From the NCBI GenBank assembly GCA_036267255.1, contig DATAWK010000041.1, positions 558,001-622,000 of the forward strand: DNA of 64,000 nucleotides, in the 5' to 3' direction. Below are positions 46,050 to 55,357 of the stretch, in pieces. A program made the translations under genes and the position numbers. The DNA is from DATAWK01 sp036267255 (GTDB taxonomy: Bacteria > Acidobacteriota > Terriglobia > Terriglobales > Acidobacteriaceae). The notes below the pieces were generated by a model. It was not told the origin of the DNA, searched no databases, and worked only from the letters and a program-made list of their open reading frames with translations. Position 1 is the stretch's first letter, and each line of letters opens with the position of its first letter.

Positions 46050-46694
46050 TTAAGGCATTCCGACAAGCGATGGCAAGTAGAGAATCGTATCGATTCGAGT
46101 CACGGATGCTGGAATAGCTATAGGATTCCCATAGCCATAGGTCACATAGATAAAGAGAACATGCGCATTCAGTGCAAGTTGATAGTCAGTTTCACTGTCA
46201 CCGATATAGAGTGTGTGCTCCGGATTACTCCCCATGCGCTCGATGGTTGTAAGTAAATGGCCGGCTGCTGGTTTTGTATGAGGCAACACATCTCCGCCAA
46301 TGATTGCAGAAAAATGATGTGCGATATCAAGTTCTGTCAAAATTTTTTCGCATAAGCGCTGTGGTTTGTTGGAGCAGATGCCAAGTACATAGTCCTGTTG
46401 GCGGAGCCAGAACAGGGTTTCAGTCACACCTTCAAACAAGCTGTCTTGCGGGGTTGGCAGGCTTACATAGCGTTGTCGAAATTCCGCAATATCATCTTTC
46501 GGGTCGCAACTGTATCTTCCAAGCAGTTGGCGAACCATTTCCTTGCCACCCACACTGATGTAGGGCCGGGCCTGCAATTCTGTGATGGAAGCACCGCCCC
46601 GATCTGCGAGCATTGCATTCAGAATTGCAGTGCAGATACGCAGGCTGTTGACGAGGGTGCCATCTAGGTCGAAGACGACGGATTTGATATTCAT
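46050..46694 (-). CDS. HAD-superfamily phosphatase (Gph-like)
   Basis: 214 residues. HAD motif I VVFDLDGTLVNS at the N-terminus with the catalytic Asp pair, a cap domain of about 65 residues, motif II ICSNKPQRL, motif III lysine in PHTKPAAGHL and motif IV YIGDSETDYQLA. The class resembles phosphoglycolate phosphatase, but the operon suggests another role: it overlaps the ThDP-enzyme gene by 4 nt and so is translated with it and the aldolase. It may dephosphorylate a sugar-phosphate intermediate of the same pathway. The substrate is not predictable. Confidence 0.78.
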   Translation of the reverse strand: MNIKSVVFDLDGTLVNSLRICTAILNAMLADRGGASITELQARPYISVGGKEMVRQLLGRYSCDPKDDIAEFRQRYVSLPTPQDSLFEGVTETLFWLRQQDYVLGICSNKPQRLCEKILTELDIAHHFSAIIGGDVLPHTKPAAGHLLTTIERMGSNPEHTLYIGDSETDYQLALNAHVLFIYVTYGYGNPIAIPASVTRIDTILYLPSLVGMP

Positions 46695-48550
46695 TTCACG
46701 CTGGGAGTTTCCAACGGTAAAAGATTCTCGGCTAATTCTTCGCGAGAGAGGAATGGCGACAAATCCTCAAGAGGAGAGGACACCATGGAGCCGTCTTCCA
46801 GGCGCCTGGACGCGAGCTTTGGCGCGAATGCCTGTGCCTGGTCCAGAAAAACTTCACATATCTGCGGCCCAGGTTCATTGATTGTTTCGTGAATGACAGC
46901 ATCCAAAGCTGAATGTGTTTTTACCTGGCGAGCCGGAATATTAAACGCTGCGGCCAGCTTTTGAAAATCCGGAAAACTAAGTCCACTCTCCAGACCGCAC
47001 CCCACGATGTTGTCCGGGAAATATGCTTGCTGCGTCTGGCGTATAGAGTGATAGCCTCCATTGTTTAAGATAAAAATTTTAATCGGCATAGCTGCGCCAC
47101 TTATCGTCTGCAGTTCCTGGAGGTTCATCATGAGGCTGCCATCGCCTGCTAGGCAAATAATGCGTTTCGCATGCGTGGCATGCCAAGCGCCGATTGCTGC
47201 CGGCAAATCGTAGCCCATAGATGCAGAACCGGAATTTGTGTACATGCGTTGGTGGCGCCTTAGATGTGCAGCCTGAAACGCTGTAACACAAGCAGTTCCA
47301 TCGCCAGCAACGATGATGTCGCCTTCTTCTAATTGAGAAAAAAGTTGATCGACAAAACAGTAGGGATTGACAGGCTCATCCTTCTGCCAATATTCAGGCA
47401 ACACAACAGGGTAGCGCGCGACACGTGCACGGCACCAAGCCAAGTAAGAAAGATGTGCAGTGGGTGCTACGTGGCTTGCTGTTTGTGCCAATAATATGTC
47501 AAGAAATACTCGCAAATCGACATGCAGAGGCTGAGCGATGTGAAGTGTAGGCTTGGCCAATTCTGCGTGATCGATATCGACAGCCACAATATAAGCGGAA
47601 CGTGCAAAGGATTCCCAATTGTAACTTACCTGCCGGATATTCAAACGGCTGCCGAGTACCAGTAAAAAGTCCGCATTCTGCACCGCAAAGTTTCCTGCGC
47701 GATCACCGACGCTGCCGGGTCGGCCCGCATAATGCGGGTGGTCATTTGGTAGCGCATCGTGGGCATTCCACCCGGTCACGACAGGCACATGCAGACGGTC
47801 TGCCAAATTGAGAAACTGGTCATGCGCCCCCGCCAAGCGTATCCCTGCACCGGCAAAGATCACAGGCCGCTTCGCTTGGCATAACCGTTCATAAGCTTCT
47901 CTAACCTGGCTCGCCAACATTTCCCCAGATAAAGGATGCAATTCTTCTAAGGTGTTGGGAGCAATATCCGGGTCTGTCAGTAGACTTGCATGGTCAAAAC
48001 CAATTAGGTTTTCTGGATCTACTAGTGCTGCTTGAACGTCAATAGGTACATCCACCCAGACCGGCCCAGGCCTACCATTACGTGCTAGCCAGATGGATTT
48101 TTCTATCACTTCCCGCACACGCAATGGATCCTGTAGCACTGTGGCGTACTTGGTGATGGGGCGCACCATCGAGACAATATTTGCTTCCTGATCTCCGAGC
48201 TGACGTAAGGAGAGAGGATAGTTCTGTGCGATTGTCTGTTTCTTCACCTGCCCAGATACGATCACCATGCCAATGGAATCAACATACGCACCAAATACGC
48301 CATTTAACGCATTGATTCCCCCGGGACCGGTTGTTACGTTGAGAGCAGCAATACGTCCGGAGACGCGGCTATAACTCTCGGCTGCCATAGCGCAGGCCTG
48401 TTCATGATGGCAACAGAGATAGTGCAGCCCCTCGCAGCGTCCGAAGGCATCGTTCAAATGCATTGCGCCTCCGCCGGTTACCATAAAAACATCCGAGATG
48501 CCATGCGCGACAAACATTTTGGCAATGTAATCGGCAACTCGCATCTTCAT
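46691..48550 (-). CDS. ThDP-dependent acetolactate-synthase-like enzyme, possibly YerE-like
   Basis: 619 residues with the three-domain decarboxylase fold. The catalytic Glu50 lies in CCHHEQACAMAAESY; the middle domain (about 195-360) carries VIFAGAGIRLAGA and LGSRLNIRQ; the ThDP-binding motif is GDGS at 469-472 followed by NN at 496-497. In acetohydroxyacid synthases a small regulatory subunit gene would be next; none is here. Instead its neighbours are a HAD phosphatase and an HpcH-type aldolase, within a region with RfbF, RfbG and RfbH. In Yersinia, YerE, a member of this superfamily, attaches an acetyl unit from pyruvate to C4 of CDP-3,6-dideoxy-4-ketoglucose. The same kind of step is proposed here as inference. 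Confidence 0.72.
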   Translation of the reverse strand: MKMRVADYIAKMFVAHGISDVFMVTGGGAMHLNDAFGRCEGLHYLCCHHEQACAMAAESYSRVSGRIAALNVTTGPGGINALNGVFGAYVDSIGMVIVSGQVKKQTIAQNYPLSLRQLGDQEANIVSMVRPITKYATVLQDPLRVREVIEKSIWLARNGRPGPVWVDVPIDVQAALVDPENLIGFDHASLLTDPDIAPNTLEELHPLSGEMLASQVREAYERLCQAKRPVIFAGAGIRLAGAHDQFLNLADRLHVPVVTGWNAHDALPNDHPHYAGRPGSVGDRAGNFAVQNADFLLVLGSRLNIRQVSYNWESFARSAYIVAVDIDHAELAKPTLHIAQPLHVDLRVFLDILLAQTASHVAPTAHLSYLAWCRARVARYPVVLPEYWQKDEPVNPYCFVDQLFSQLEEGDIIVAGDGTACVTAFQAAHLRRHQRMYTNSGSASMGYDLPAAIGAWHATHAKRIICLAGDGSLMMNLQELQTISGAAMPIKIFILNNGGYHSIRQTQQAYFPDNIVGCGLESGLSFPDFQKLAAAFNIPARQVKTHSALDAVIHETINEPGPQICEVFLDQAQAFAPKLASRRLEDGSMVSSPLEDLSPFLSREELAENLLPLETPSVK

Positions 48551-48578
48551 GCGCTTCTGTTCTCCATGTCCTTTACCA

Positions 48579-49376
48579 TTAGCTGTTCAAAACCTGCCAG
48601 CGATTCTCCAACATATCAATCCGCTTGGTATCTTCCTGCTGGATTTGCCCGTAATATTCGCGTTTGTTCAGCAGCCAGAGCAGCTCAAAATGCACGGCGT
48701 TTAGAAGGCCTTTATCAATCTTAGGTTCCAGCACTACATTTGCATCGAAGATTACCTTACGCGTTTCGAAGCGAGTGAGATGGACACTCTTCATCTGTTT
48801 GAGCACTGGTAAAGAGTCCAGAGAAACGCCACCACCAACGACGAGATCCAACTTTTTGTCCCGGCAAGCGGCAGCCGTCTTCAGCACATAATCGGTGACC
48901 ACGGCATCGTTGATCGCGTCTCGGCTCAAACCTTTTGACATAGAAAAATCGACACGGCCAAATACGATGCCTGCGATCCCTTCCGCCTTCGCAGATACCT
49001 CGGCCAGTTCATCCAGGTGGCTGAATGCCTGGATGGTTTCTAGGTTGAAGAGGAAGTCAGTACCAGCCTGTTCATCTTTGGAGTAAACTTTGTTTTTTGC
49101 ATCCACAAACTTTGACAGTGCATAAGGGCTTTCGATCATCGGAGCAATGATGTAATCTACGCCGATCTGTTTACTCTCGATCAGGTCGCGCATTGCTTCA
49201 CAGCCGCCAATTTTTAGGCCCAGCTTCAGTTCTGCCTTACGCGCGATCTCGACTAAACGCAGAAGTTCATCAATACGCGTACCTTCCGCTTCAAACTCAG
49301 CCTTAACGGCAATATAGCCATACTCGTTCCTGCCAATCCGCAGGATTTCGAGCATCTTACGTTCGCGTGCGTTCAT
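48579..49376 (-). CDS. HpcH/HpaI aldolase / citrate lyase beta-like enzyme
   Basis: 265 residues, a TIM barrel of the metal-dependent pyruvate aldolase / CitE group. Visible are the AELKLGLKIGGCEAM strand-loop, a candidate metal-binding Glu113 in FLFNLETIQAF and Asp143 in VFGRVDFSMSKGL, the usual E...D pair. The C-terminal part differs from HpaI (long helical tail KRIDMLENRWQ). The reaction type would be aldol addition or cleavage of a 2-oxo acid. It is 28 nt upstream of the ThDP-enzyme gene in the same operon. The substrate is unknown; a sugar-chain extension or pyruvate-releasing step is guesswork. Confidence 0.72.
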   Translation of the reverse strand: MNARERKMLEILRIGRNEYGYIAVKAEFEAEGTRIDELLRLVEIARKAELKLGLKIGGCEAMRDLIESKQIGVDYIIAPMIESPYALSKFVDAKNKVYSKDEQAGTDFLFNLETIQAFSHLDELAEVSAKAEGIAGIVFGRVDFSMSKGLSRDAINDAVVTDYVLKTAAACRDKKLDLVVGGGVSLDSLPVLKQMKSVHLTRFETRKVIFDANVVLEPKIDKGLLNAVHFELLWLLNKREYYGQIQQEDTKRIDMLENRWQVLNS

Positions 49377-49648
49377 ATTCTCCCTATTTTAAACCTGTGA
49401 ACTTGCACCAAGATATGTACAAAGGTTTACTGTCTATGAAGCGCTACTCTGTGTCAAATAGGGACGATGCATGAATACGGGCCGAATGAATTTGTTGTTC
49501 CTATGTGTTCCGCGGCCATAGAGAGTACGGCATGCAGTACTCCTATTGGGACATCCAGTTGTTGCTCAAAAAGGCTGCGTTTTTCATCTTCTCCAACTTC
49601 TTGCTTAGGAGCACAATAAATCCATCTAGGGAGCTTGATACCCCATCT
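49377..49648. other. Divergent region between aldolase and SDR operons
   Basis: 272 nt that must contain both divergent promoters. The SDR frame extends back to 49505, including a stretch with FFIFSNFLLRST that has no family counterpart. No certain promoter or operator is visible. Confidence 0.35.
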
Positions 49649-50695
49649 ATGCGTCCATTGTTACCCCACGAAGATATCGACTTCATATGCAATGAAACTG
49701 CGGCGCTATGGCCGGAGCTGCGTGGCAAGCGGATTTTTCTCACCGGCGGCACGGGTTTCTTTGGCTGCTGGCTTATTGAAAGCTTTTTAGCGGCCAACCA
49801 GCGCTTTCATCTGAATGCGCAACTGGTCGTGCTGACGCGGTCGCCGGAGGGATTCCTGGAGAAATGTCCTCATTTGGCCGGCCAGTCTGCATTAAGGCTG
49901 GAGCGTGGCGATGTGCGGAGTTTCGCCTTTCCCGATGGCGAATTTTCCTTTGTCATCCACGCAGCAACGGAAGCGAATGCCAGGTTGAACGCAGAGAATC
50001 CTATGGAGATGTTATCAACGATTCTGGACGGCACACGGCGCACGTTGGAATTTGCCGCAGAGCATGGAACGAGGAAGTTTCTGTTCACCAGCTCTGGCGC
50101 TATTTATGGCCGCCAGCCGGAAAAGATTTCACACATTCCAGAAGAGTATGCTGGCGCGCCCGATCCTTTAAATCCAGACACGGCCTATGCCAATGGAAAG
50201 CGCACGGCAGAGTTGATGTGCATGCTATACGCGAAAGCAACTGCAATGGAGATAAAAATTGCCCGCTGTTTCGCGTTTGTCGGACCGCACCTTCCATTGG
50301 ATGCACATTTCGCCATTGGCAATTTTATCCGCGACGCCATGCAGGGAGACATCATCCGGGTAAACGGGGATGGCACGCCCAAGCGCTCCTATCTATATGC
50401 GTCCGATCTGACTATCTGGCTGTGGACCATGCTGTTTCGCGCGCCGTCTGGCGTTGCTTTCAATGTTGGTTCTGATGAAGCTGTCAGCATTCGTCAACTT
50501 GCCAGCGCTGTTGCAGAAATCATCCATCCGGCTATCGAAATTCAGGTGGCGCAGGAACCTGCACCCGGCGCGCCACTTTTGCAGTATGTTCCCAGTGTGG
50601 ACCGTGCAAAACAGCAATTGCAGCTGAAGGTAAATATTCCTCTACAGGAGGCCATCGGGCGCACTGCGGCCTGGTATGGCCACCAAGGGAGATGA
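49649..50695 (+). CDS. Extended-SDR NAD-dependent epimerase/reductase
   Basis: About 348 residues from ATG 49649, where the family-like MRPLLPHEDIDFICNETA begins (ATG 49532 is an alternative that adds 39 residues). Rossmann motif FLTGGTGFFGCWL, serine region FTSSGAIYGRQ, Tyr-Lys pair in TAYANGKRTAEL, then ARCFAFVGPHLPLDAHFAIGNFI and KRSYLYASDLTIWLW. Related proteins include CDP-paratose/abequose synthases and CDP-sugar 4-reductases such as YerF. With RfbF, RfbG and RfbH in the window, a role on a CDP-3,6-dideoxy sugar is plausible. It overlaps the GtrB-like frame, so it heads a three-gene operon. Confidence 0.78.
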   Translation: MRPLLPHEDIDFICNETAALWPELRGKRIFLTGGTGFFGCWLIESFLAANQRFHLNAQLVVLTRSPEGFLEKCPHLAGQSALRLERGDVRSFAFPDGEFSFVIHAATEANARLNAENPMEMLSTILDGTRRTLEFAAEHGTRKFLFTSSGAIYGRQPEKISHIPEEYAGAPDPLNPDTAYANGKRTAELMCMLYAKATAMEIKIARCFAFVGPHLPLDAHFAIGNFIRDAMQGDIIRVNGDGTPKRSYLYASDLTIWLWTMLFRAPSGVAFNVGSDEAVSIRQLASAVAEIIHPAIEIQVAQEPAPGAPLLQYVPSVDRAKQQLQLKVNIPLQEAIGRTAAWYGHQGR

Positions 50696-50697
50696 TC

Positions 50698-51645
50698 ATG
50701 AAACTCATCAGCATCGTAAGCCCTTGCTACAACGAGGAAGGCAATGTCGAGCAGCTTTGTGAGCGTACCCGGAACGTGATGGCGCAGTTTCCGGAGTATC
50801 GCTATGAGCACATCCTGATTGATAACAGTTCGCGCGATGCAACGGTAGAGAGGCTACGTGTTATTGCCGCGCAGGACCGGCACGTAAAGGTGATTGTGAA
50901 TGCGCGCAACTTTGGCCACCTGCGTTCTCCCATGCACGCAATTTTGGAGGCGCGCGGCGATGCTATCGCCATTCTCTTATCCGATTTGCAGGATCCTCCG
51001 GAACTGCTGGCCGATATGATTCGCGAGTGGGCGAGAGGAACGCCTGTCGTAGTCGGCATCAAGACGACAAGCGAAGAAAACGGCCTGATGTATCTCATCC
51101 GAACTTATTACTACCGCACAGTTGCACGGCTTACAAACGTCAAAGTTTTCGAGCACTATACGGGATTCGGAGTCTACGACAAGAGTGTCATTGACATTGT
51201 GCGCAAGCGATTTCGCGATCCCTATCCCTATTTCCGTGGCATGATTGCTGAAATAGGCCTGCCATACAAGGAATTTCCTTACACCCAGAAGCGCAGGGAA
51301 CGGGGCGTAACCAAAAATAACTGGTATACGCTGTATGACCTTGCCATGCTGGGCATCACGAACCTGTCGAAGGTGCCCTTGCGGCTTGTCACGTTTGGGG
51401 GCTTCGCCGCTGCCTTCTGCAGTCTCTTGGTGGGGCTTTTTTATCTGGTATACAAAATCATTTTCTGGAGTCATTTTTCTGTCGGGGTTGCGCCTGTGGT
51501 GCTTGGCCTGTTCTTTTTCGGGTCGGTGCAAATGATTGCACTCGGCATTATTGGCGAGTATGTGGGCTCCATCCACACCATTGTGCAGGACCGCCCACTG
51601 GTTGTTGAGAAGGAACGAATCAACTTCGACGAGCATGAGTTGTGA
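50698..51645 (+). CDS. GtrB/DPM1-like polyprenyl-phosphate glycosyltransferase
   Basis: About 315 residues: an N-terminal GT2 domain with SIVSPCYNEEGNVEQL, LIDNSSRDATVERL, the metal-binding SDLQDPPELL and two C-terminal membrane helices (about 235-260 and 270-295), the GtrB/bactoprenol glucosyltransferase layout. It would move a sugar from a nucleotide donor to undecaprenyl phosphate for use by a periplasmic GT-C enzyme. The second ATG (50698) is chosen because AAGGGAG is only at proper spacing to it. It overlaps the GtrA gene by 4 nt. Confidence 0.87.
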   Translation: MKLISIVSPCYNEEGNVEQLCERTRNVMAQFPEYRYEHILIDNSSRDATVERLRVIAAQDRHVKVIVNARNFGHLRSPMHAILEARGDAIAILLSDLQDPPELLADMIREWARGTPVVVGIKTTSEENGLMYLIRTYYYRTVARLTNVKVFEHYTGFGVYDKSVIDIVRKRFRDPYPYFRGMIAEIGLPYKEFPYTQKRRERGVTKNNWYTLYDLAMLGITNLSKVPLRLVTFGGFAAAFCSLLVGLFYLVYKIIFWSHFSVGVAPVVLGLFFFGSVQMIALGIIGEYVGSIHTIVQDRPLVVEKERINFDEHEL

Positions 51646-52133
51646 GCGCAATGCTGAAGCGTCTGTTCGCCCATATACCCCGTGCCCAAATAGGCAACTA
51701 CCTTCTGATCGGCTTGTGGAACACAGCCTTTGGCTATGGTTGTTACCTTGGGCTTACGTTTTTATTTACGAGGCTCATTCGTTTCTATCCCTACGTATTC
51801 GCCAACCTGGTCGCCAGCCTGCTGAACATCAGCGTTGCATTCTTTGGCTACAAATGGTTTGTATTTAAGACGAAGGGAAATTATCTGAAGGAATGGTTGC
51901 GCTGCATCGGCGTCTACAGCGGCAGCATCGTCCTCTCCACCGCAGCGTTGCCACCGCTGGTTGGTTTCCTTCGGCACGCTACACAGTATCAGAAGGCTGC
52001 ACCCTATATCGCTGGTGCCCTGATTGCGGGTGTGACGATCATCCTCAGTTTTTTTGGGCACAAGCATTTTTCATTCAGAAGTTCCTCAATCGATGCCGTG
52101 TTGAAGTCCTCTGTGGAAACACGGCGCTCATAG
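51642..52133 (+). CDS. GtrA-family membrane protein
   Basis: 163 residues with four hydrophobic helices; the family motif is seen in GNYLLIGLWNTAFGYG, the NISVAFFGYKWFVFK loop and the closing SFFGHKHFSF. GtrA proteins are thought to flip undecaprenyl-phosphate-linked sugars. A GTG start overlaps the end of gtrB-like (TTGTGAG). GtrA and GtrB normally work with a third, serotype-specific GT-C transferase; the GT39-like protein at 37.4-39.0 kb is a candidate. Confidence 0.87.
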   Translation: MSAMLKRLFAHIPRAQIGNYLLIGLWNTAFGYGCYLGLTFLFTRLIRFYPYVFANLVASLLNISVAFFGYKWFVFKTKGNYLKEWLRCIGVYSGSIVLSTAALPPLVGFLRHATQYQKAAPYIAGALIAGVTIILSFFGHKHFSFRSSSIDAVLKSSVETRRS

Positions 52134-52173
52134 TCTGATGAGAATCTCATAGAAGCAAAAATTGCCACGTGAA

Positions 52174-53067
52174 TCAGAACCGTGCGTGTATCTCTTCCGG
52201 TGTCTCGCCTAACGCTCGCAGATGGCGGAGACTAAGTGCGTCCTGTTGCTTGGCGTAGCGGATACCATGTTCATCGAGCATCAAATCGCAATGGTACCAG
52301 TGCGGCTGCGACAGTCCGAGAGTTCGTTGCAACAGGATTTGCCGTGCCGTGGACTTCAGCAGGTCGGCTCCACGGACAACTTCTGTAATCCGCATGGCGG
52401 CATCGTCCACGACGACTGCCAATTGATACGCGGGCACACCATCGCGTCGCCAGATGAGAAAATCTCCAAAATCAGAGCCAGCCACATAGCGCTGCGCACT
52501 GTAATGTTGATCGACAAACTCAATGGCATCGCCGTCCGGAACGCGGAAGCGCCAGTTCACACCTGCCGGCTCGGCGTATGTGCAGGCGCTCGGTTGTTGA
52601 TTGCGGCAGGTGCTGGGATAAAGTGGTTCTTCATCGTCTGCCATCTCCGCAGGATGGCCCGCGGCATCGCCTTCATGGGGAGCTTGTGCTGCACGGGCCA
52701 CATCTTTGCGGGAGCAGGTGCATGGATAGATGGATCCGGAATCACGCAGTTTGCGCCACGCCTCCAGATATAAGGGCCGACGCAGACTTTGCGTGTAGGG
52801 AGCAAACGCTCCTCGTTCCCCGTTGCCGTCCGCGACTGGGCCTTCCTGCCAGCGAATTCCAAGCCATGTCAGGTCCTCGATCATCGCGGTTGCAAATTCC
52901 ACACGCGAACGTTGTGGATCAAGATCCTCATTGCGCAGGATCAAGACGCCATTGGCAGCGATGGCCCGCCGATATGCGGTCCAGAACGTACGGGCATGGC
53001 CTAAATGCAGCAGCCCGGTAGGGGATGGAGCCAGCCGGCCTCGATATGTCGCAGCAAACTCCCGCAT
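52174..53067 (-). CDS. gluQ: Glutamyl-Q tRNA(Asp) synthetase
   Basis: A truncated GluRS paralog that attaches glutamate to queuosine in tRNA(Asp), lacking the anticodon domain. 297 residues from ATG 53067. The HIGH motif is GRLAPSPTGLLHLGHART, the zinc site CTC then YPSTC (CTCSRKD ... YPSTCRNQ), and VVDDAAMRITEVVRGADLL the substrate region. The KMSKS counterpart is degenerate (IRYAKQ). A TTG start ten codons upstream (53097) is less likely. The neighbouring S9 gene is convergent-independent (same strand, upstream). Confidence 0.87.
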   Translation of the reverse strand: MREFAATYRGRLAPSPTGLLHLGHARTFWTAYRRAIAANGVLILRNEDLDPQRSRVEFATAMIEDLTWLGIRWQEGPVADGNGERGAFAPYTQSLRRPLYLEAWRKLRDSGSIYPCTCSRKDVARAAQAPHEGDAAGHPAEMADDEEPLYPSTCRNQQPSACTYAEPAGVNWRFRVPDGDAIEFVDQHYSAQRYVAGSDFGDFLIWRRDGVPAYQLAVVVDDAAMRITEVVRGADLLKSTARQILLQRTLGLSQPHWYHCDLMLDEHGIRYAKQQDALSLRHLRALGETPEEIHARF

Positions 53068-53188
53068 GCAGTCAGTGTAATGCGATGCTACGAGCAATCG
53101 ATATGTTTGCGAATGTAGGACTGTCTGAATTTCTCGACACAGAGGTACTCAGGAACGCAGATGCAAAATTACCTCTGCGTTTATCGGC

Positions 53189-55297
53189 TCATTCCTTCGC
53201 TGTTTCTGGCGCTGGATTCTTCACATACTTGCCATACCAGTTCAGATATCGCTGATACCGGTCGCGAATATAGCTGGGGCGGGTAAATCCATGAAATTGC
53301 CCGGGATAAATGACCAGCTCCGTTGGCACATTCAGACTGCGCAGCGCTTCGTACATCTGCTCCCCGGCAACCAGGGGAACATTAAAGTCCTTAGTGCCGC
53401 CCATAAAGAGTGTTGGCGTGTGAATGTGGTCTGCCTTGAAGAAAGGATAGGAAAGCTTGACCCATAATGCGGGGTTTTTCCAGGGGGGGCCCAGCTCATT
53501 GTCATACTGAAAAACGTACTCGTCCACGCCGTACAGGCCAATTACGTTACCCGTGCCTGCACCGCTGATGGCTGCCTTAAATCGTCCGTCGCTGGCAATG
53601 GTGTAGTCGGTGAGAATGCCGCCGTAGCTCCAACCGCCGACGCCCAAACGGTTCGGATCGGCGATTCCCTGGTCGACGACATAATCCACACCTGCCAGCA
53701 GGTCAGCGACTTCTCTGTTGCCCCAATCGGCAAAGATGCTTTGAGCGTAAGCGTGACCACGTCCAGAGCTGCCGCGGTAGTTTACGTTGATGACTGCGTA
53801 ACCGTTGGCAGCGAATAACTGGCGCTCGACGCTGAAGGCATGCTCATCCTGCCCATTGGGGCCGCCGTGAATGCGTAGCAGCGTTGGATACCTTGTGCCC
53901 GCTTGATAATCCGGAGGTAGCGTCAGCAAGCCATTCACCGCTGTGCCATCTTTGCTGTGAAAGTCGATATTGCGGGTCTGACCCAGTTTGATTTGAGCCA
54001 CTAAAGCATCGTTCTGGGAGGTGAGCTTGCGCAGTTCACCTCCTTCGAATGCATATATTTCTGCCGGAGCAGCATCGGTAGACCACAGCAGCACAACATG
54101 GTTCGCTGCTGCATTCTGGCCGAACGCCACGCCCACTTTCGAGAGAAGACGATGCACAGATCCATCCTGGACATCGACAGCCACAGGGTATTCCAAGCGA
54201 TCATTGGTTTCCAGAACGGTAATGATCTTTCCATCGGGACTGAACAGGGGCGTCGAAACATCTCGATCCAGCTTGGCCGTCAGCAGGCGCGGAGCCGAAC
54301 CGTCGATCCCCACGATGGCCAGCTTATTCTGGCTGTATTCTTCATACCTCGGTTCGCTGCCTTGCAGATACGCAATGGATTTGCTGTCCGGGCTCCAGGC
54401 GATTCGGCCTCCATCGGGCCCATCGAAGGTGGTCAGCTTACGCGGTGTCGAGTGCGGGACAGCAGCAACCACAAACACGTCGCTATTGTTCGTGCGATCC
54501 CAATCTTTGTCATGATCGCTGGTGAAGGCGATATGCGTGCCATCGGGCGACCAGACCGCGTGCTGCTCGTCATACGCCGTATCTGTGGTCAGCTTGTCTA
54601 ATTTCCCCGACTGGATGTCGTAGAGATAAAGAAGTGCTTGATGGTTGCCCGTCAGGTAGCCTTCAACGTCCTCTTTGAAGTGGTAGCGGTCGATGACGAT
54701 GGGCTTGGGTGCCGGATGTGTTTCTGGTGCCTTAACATCGGGCTGTTTGGGACTCGGCGTAGGCGCATCTTCAGCTCGGAGGGTCAACAGCAGCTTTTTG
54801 GAGTCTGGTGACCACGCGTAGCTGGAGAGATGGTCCTTCACTCCGGTGAGCTGGCGCGCTTCACCTCCGCGTCTGTCCAATAACCAAACCTGCGTTCCCT
54901 TCGCTTTGCCTGGGCGACTCGACGTGAAAGCCAGATATTTCCCATCCGGGCTCCAGCGCGGGGAGCTGGAAGACTCCGGGCCGCGTGTCAGTTGGATGTC
55001 CTGACCTCCATCCCAACTTACCATCCAGATGGTCGTGACGTGTTTGTCCGCCGCGGCGTCGACGCTGGAAACCGCGTACGCCACCCATTGGCCGTCGGGA
55101 GACACCTGAGGATCGCGCACATCATGCCAGCTTGTTGTATCAGCTACAGTCATCAAGCGTTGCTGTGTTGGAGTTGCTGCTGTCGCGGGATGATGGTCTT
55201 GGGTAATGCCAGAGGCTGGGTTGGTTTGCGCAATGCCCAGGGCCGATAAGGTAGCAATCACAGCACAGGAGACGAATCGTAAAACGGACATGGCCAC
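53189..55297 (-). CDS. Secreted S9 prolyl-oligopeptidase-family peptidase
   Basis: 702 residues: a signal peptide (MAMSVLRFVSCAVIATLSALG to IAQT, split across cleavage), an N-terminal beta-propeller built of WSPDGKYLAFTSS-type repeats (about 50-420), and a C-terminal alpha/beta hydrolase. The catalytic serine is in GGWSYGGILTDY, the aspartate in MGGTKDFNVP and the histidine in PGQFHGFTRP. This is acylaminoacyl-peptidase/DPP-like S9C type. No dedicated partner is seen. Confidence 0.88.
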   Translation of the reverse strand: MAMSVLRFVSCAVIATLSALGIAQTNPASGITQDHHPATAATPTQQRLMTVADTTSWHDVRDPQVSPDGQWVAYAVSSVDAAADKHVTTIWMVSWDGGQDIQLTRGPESSSSPRWSPDGKYLAFTSSRPGKAKGTQVWLLDRRGGEARQLTGVKDHLSSYAWSPDSKKLLLTLRAEDAPTPSPKQPDVKAPETHPAPKPIVIDRYHFKEDVEGYLTGNHQALLYLYDIQSGKLDKLTTDTAYDEQHAVWSPDGTHIAFTSDHDKDWDRTNNSDVFVVAAVPHSTPRKLTTFDGPDGGRIAWSPDSKSIAYLQGSEPRYEEYSQNKLAIVGIDGSAPRLLTAKLDRDVSTPLFSPDGKIITVLETNDRLEYPVAVDVQDGSVHRLLSKVGVAFGQNAAANHVVLLWSTDAAPAEIYAFEGGELRKLTSQNDALVAQIKLGQTRNIDFHSKDGTAVNGLLTLPPDYQAGTRYPTLLRIHGGPNGQDEHAFSVERQLFAANGYAVINVNYRGSSGRGHAYAQSIFADWGNREVADLLAGVDYVVDQGIADPNRLGVGGWSYGGILTDYTIASDGRFKAAISGAGTGNVIGLYGVDEYVFQYDNELGPPWKNPALWVKLSYPFFKADHIHTPTLFMGGTKDFNVPLVAGEQMYEALRSLNVPTELVIYPGQFHGFTRPSYIRDRYQRYLNWYGKYVKNPAPETAKE

Positions 55298-55357
55298 GAA
55301 TATATCACCGGCAACCTGCTCCGCTGTTGATCGATTGCAGGGAACTGCGAAAACTTT

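Noticed and set aside
46082..46096. GAATCG-TAT-CGATTC hairpin just inside the HAD gene
   Set aside because: Only 6 bp, no T-run on either side; not convincing as a terminator for gatA.
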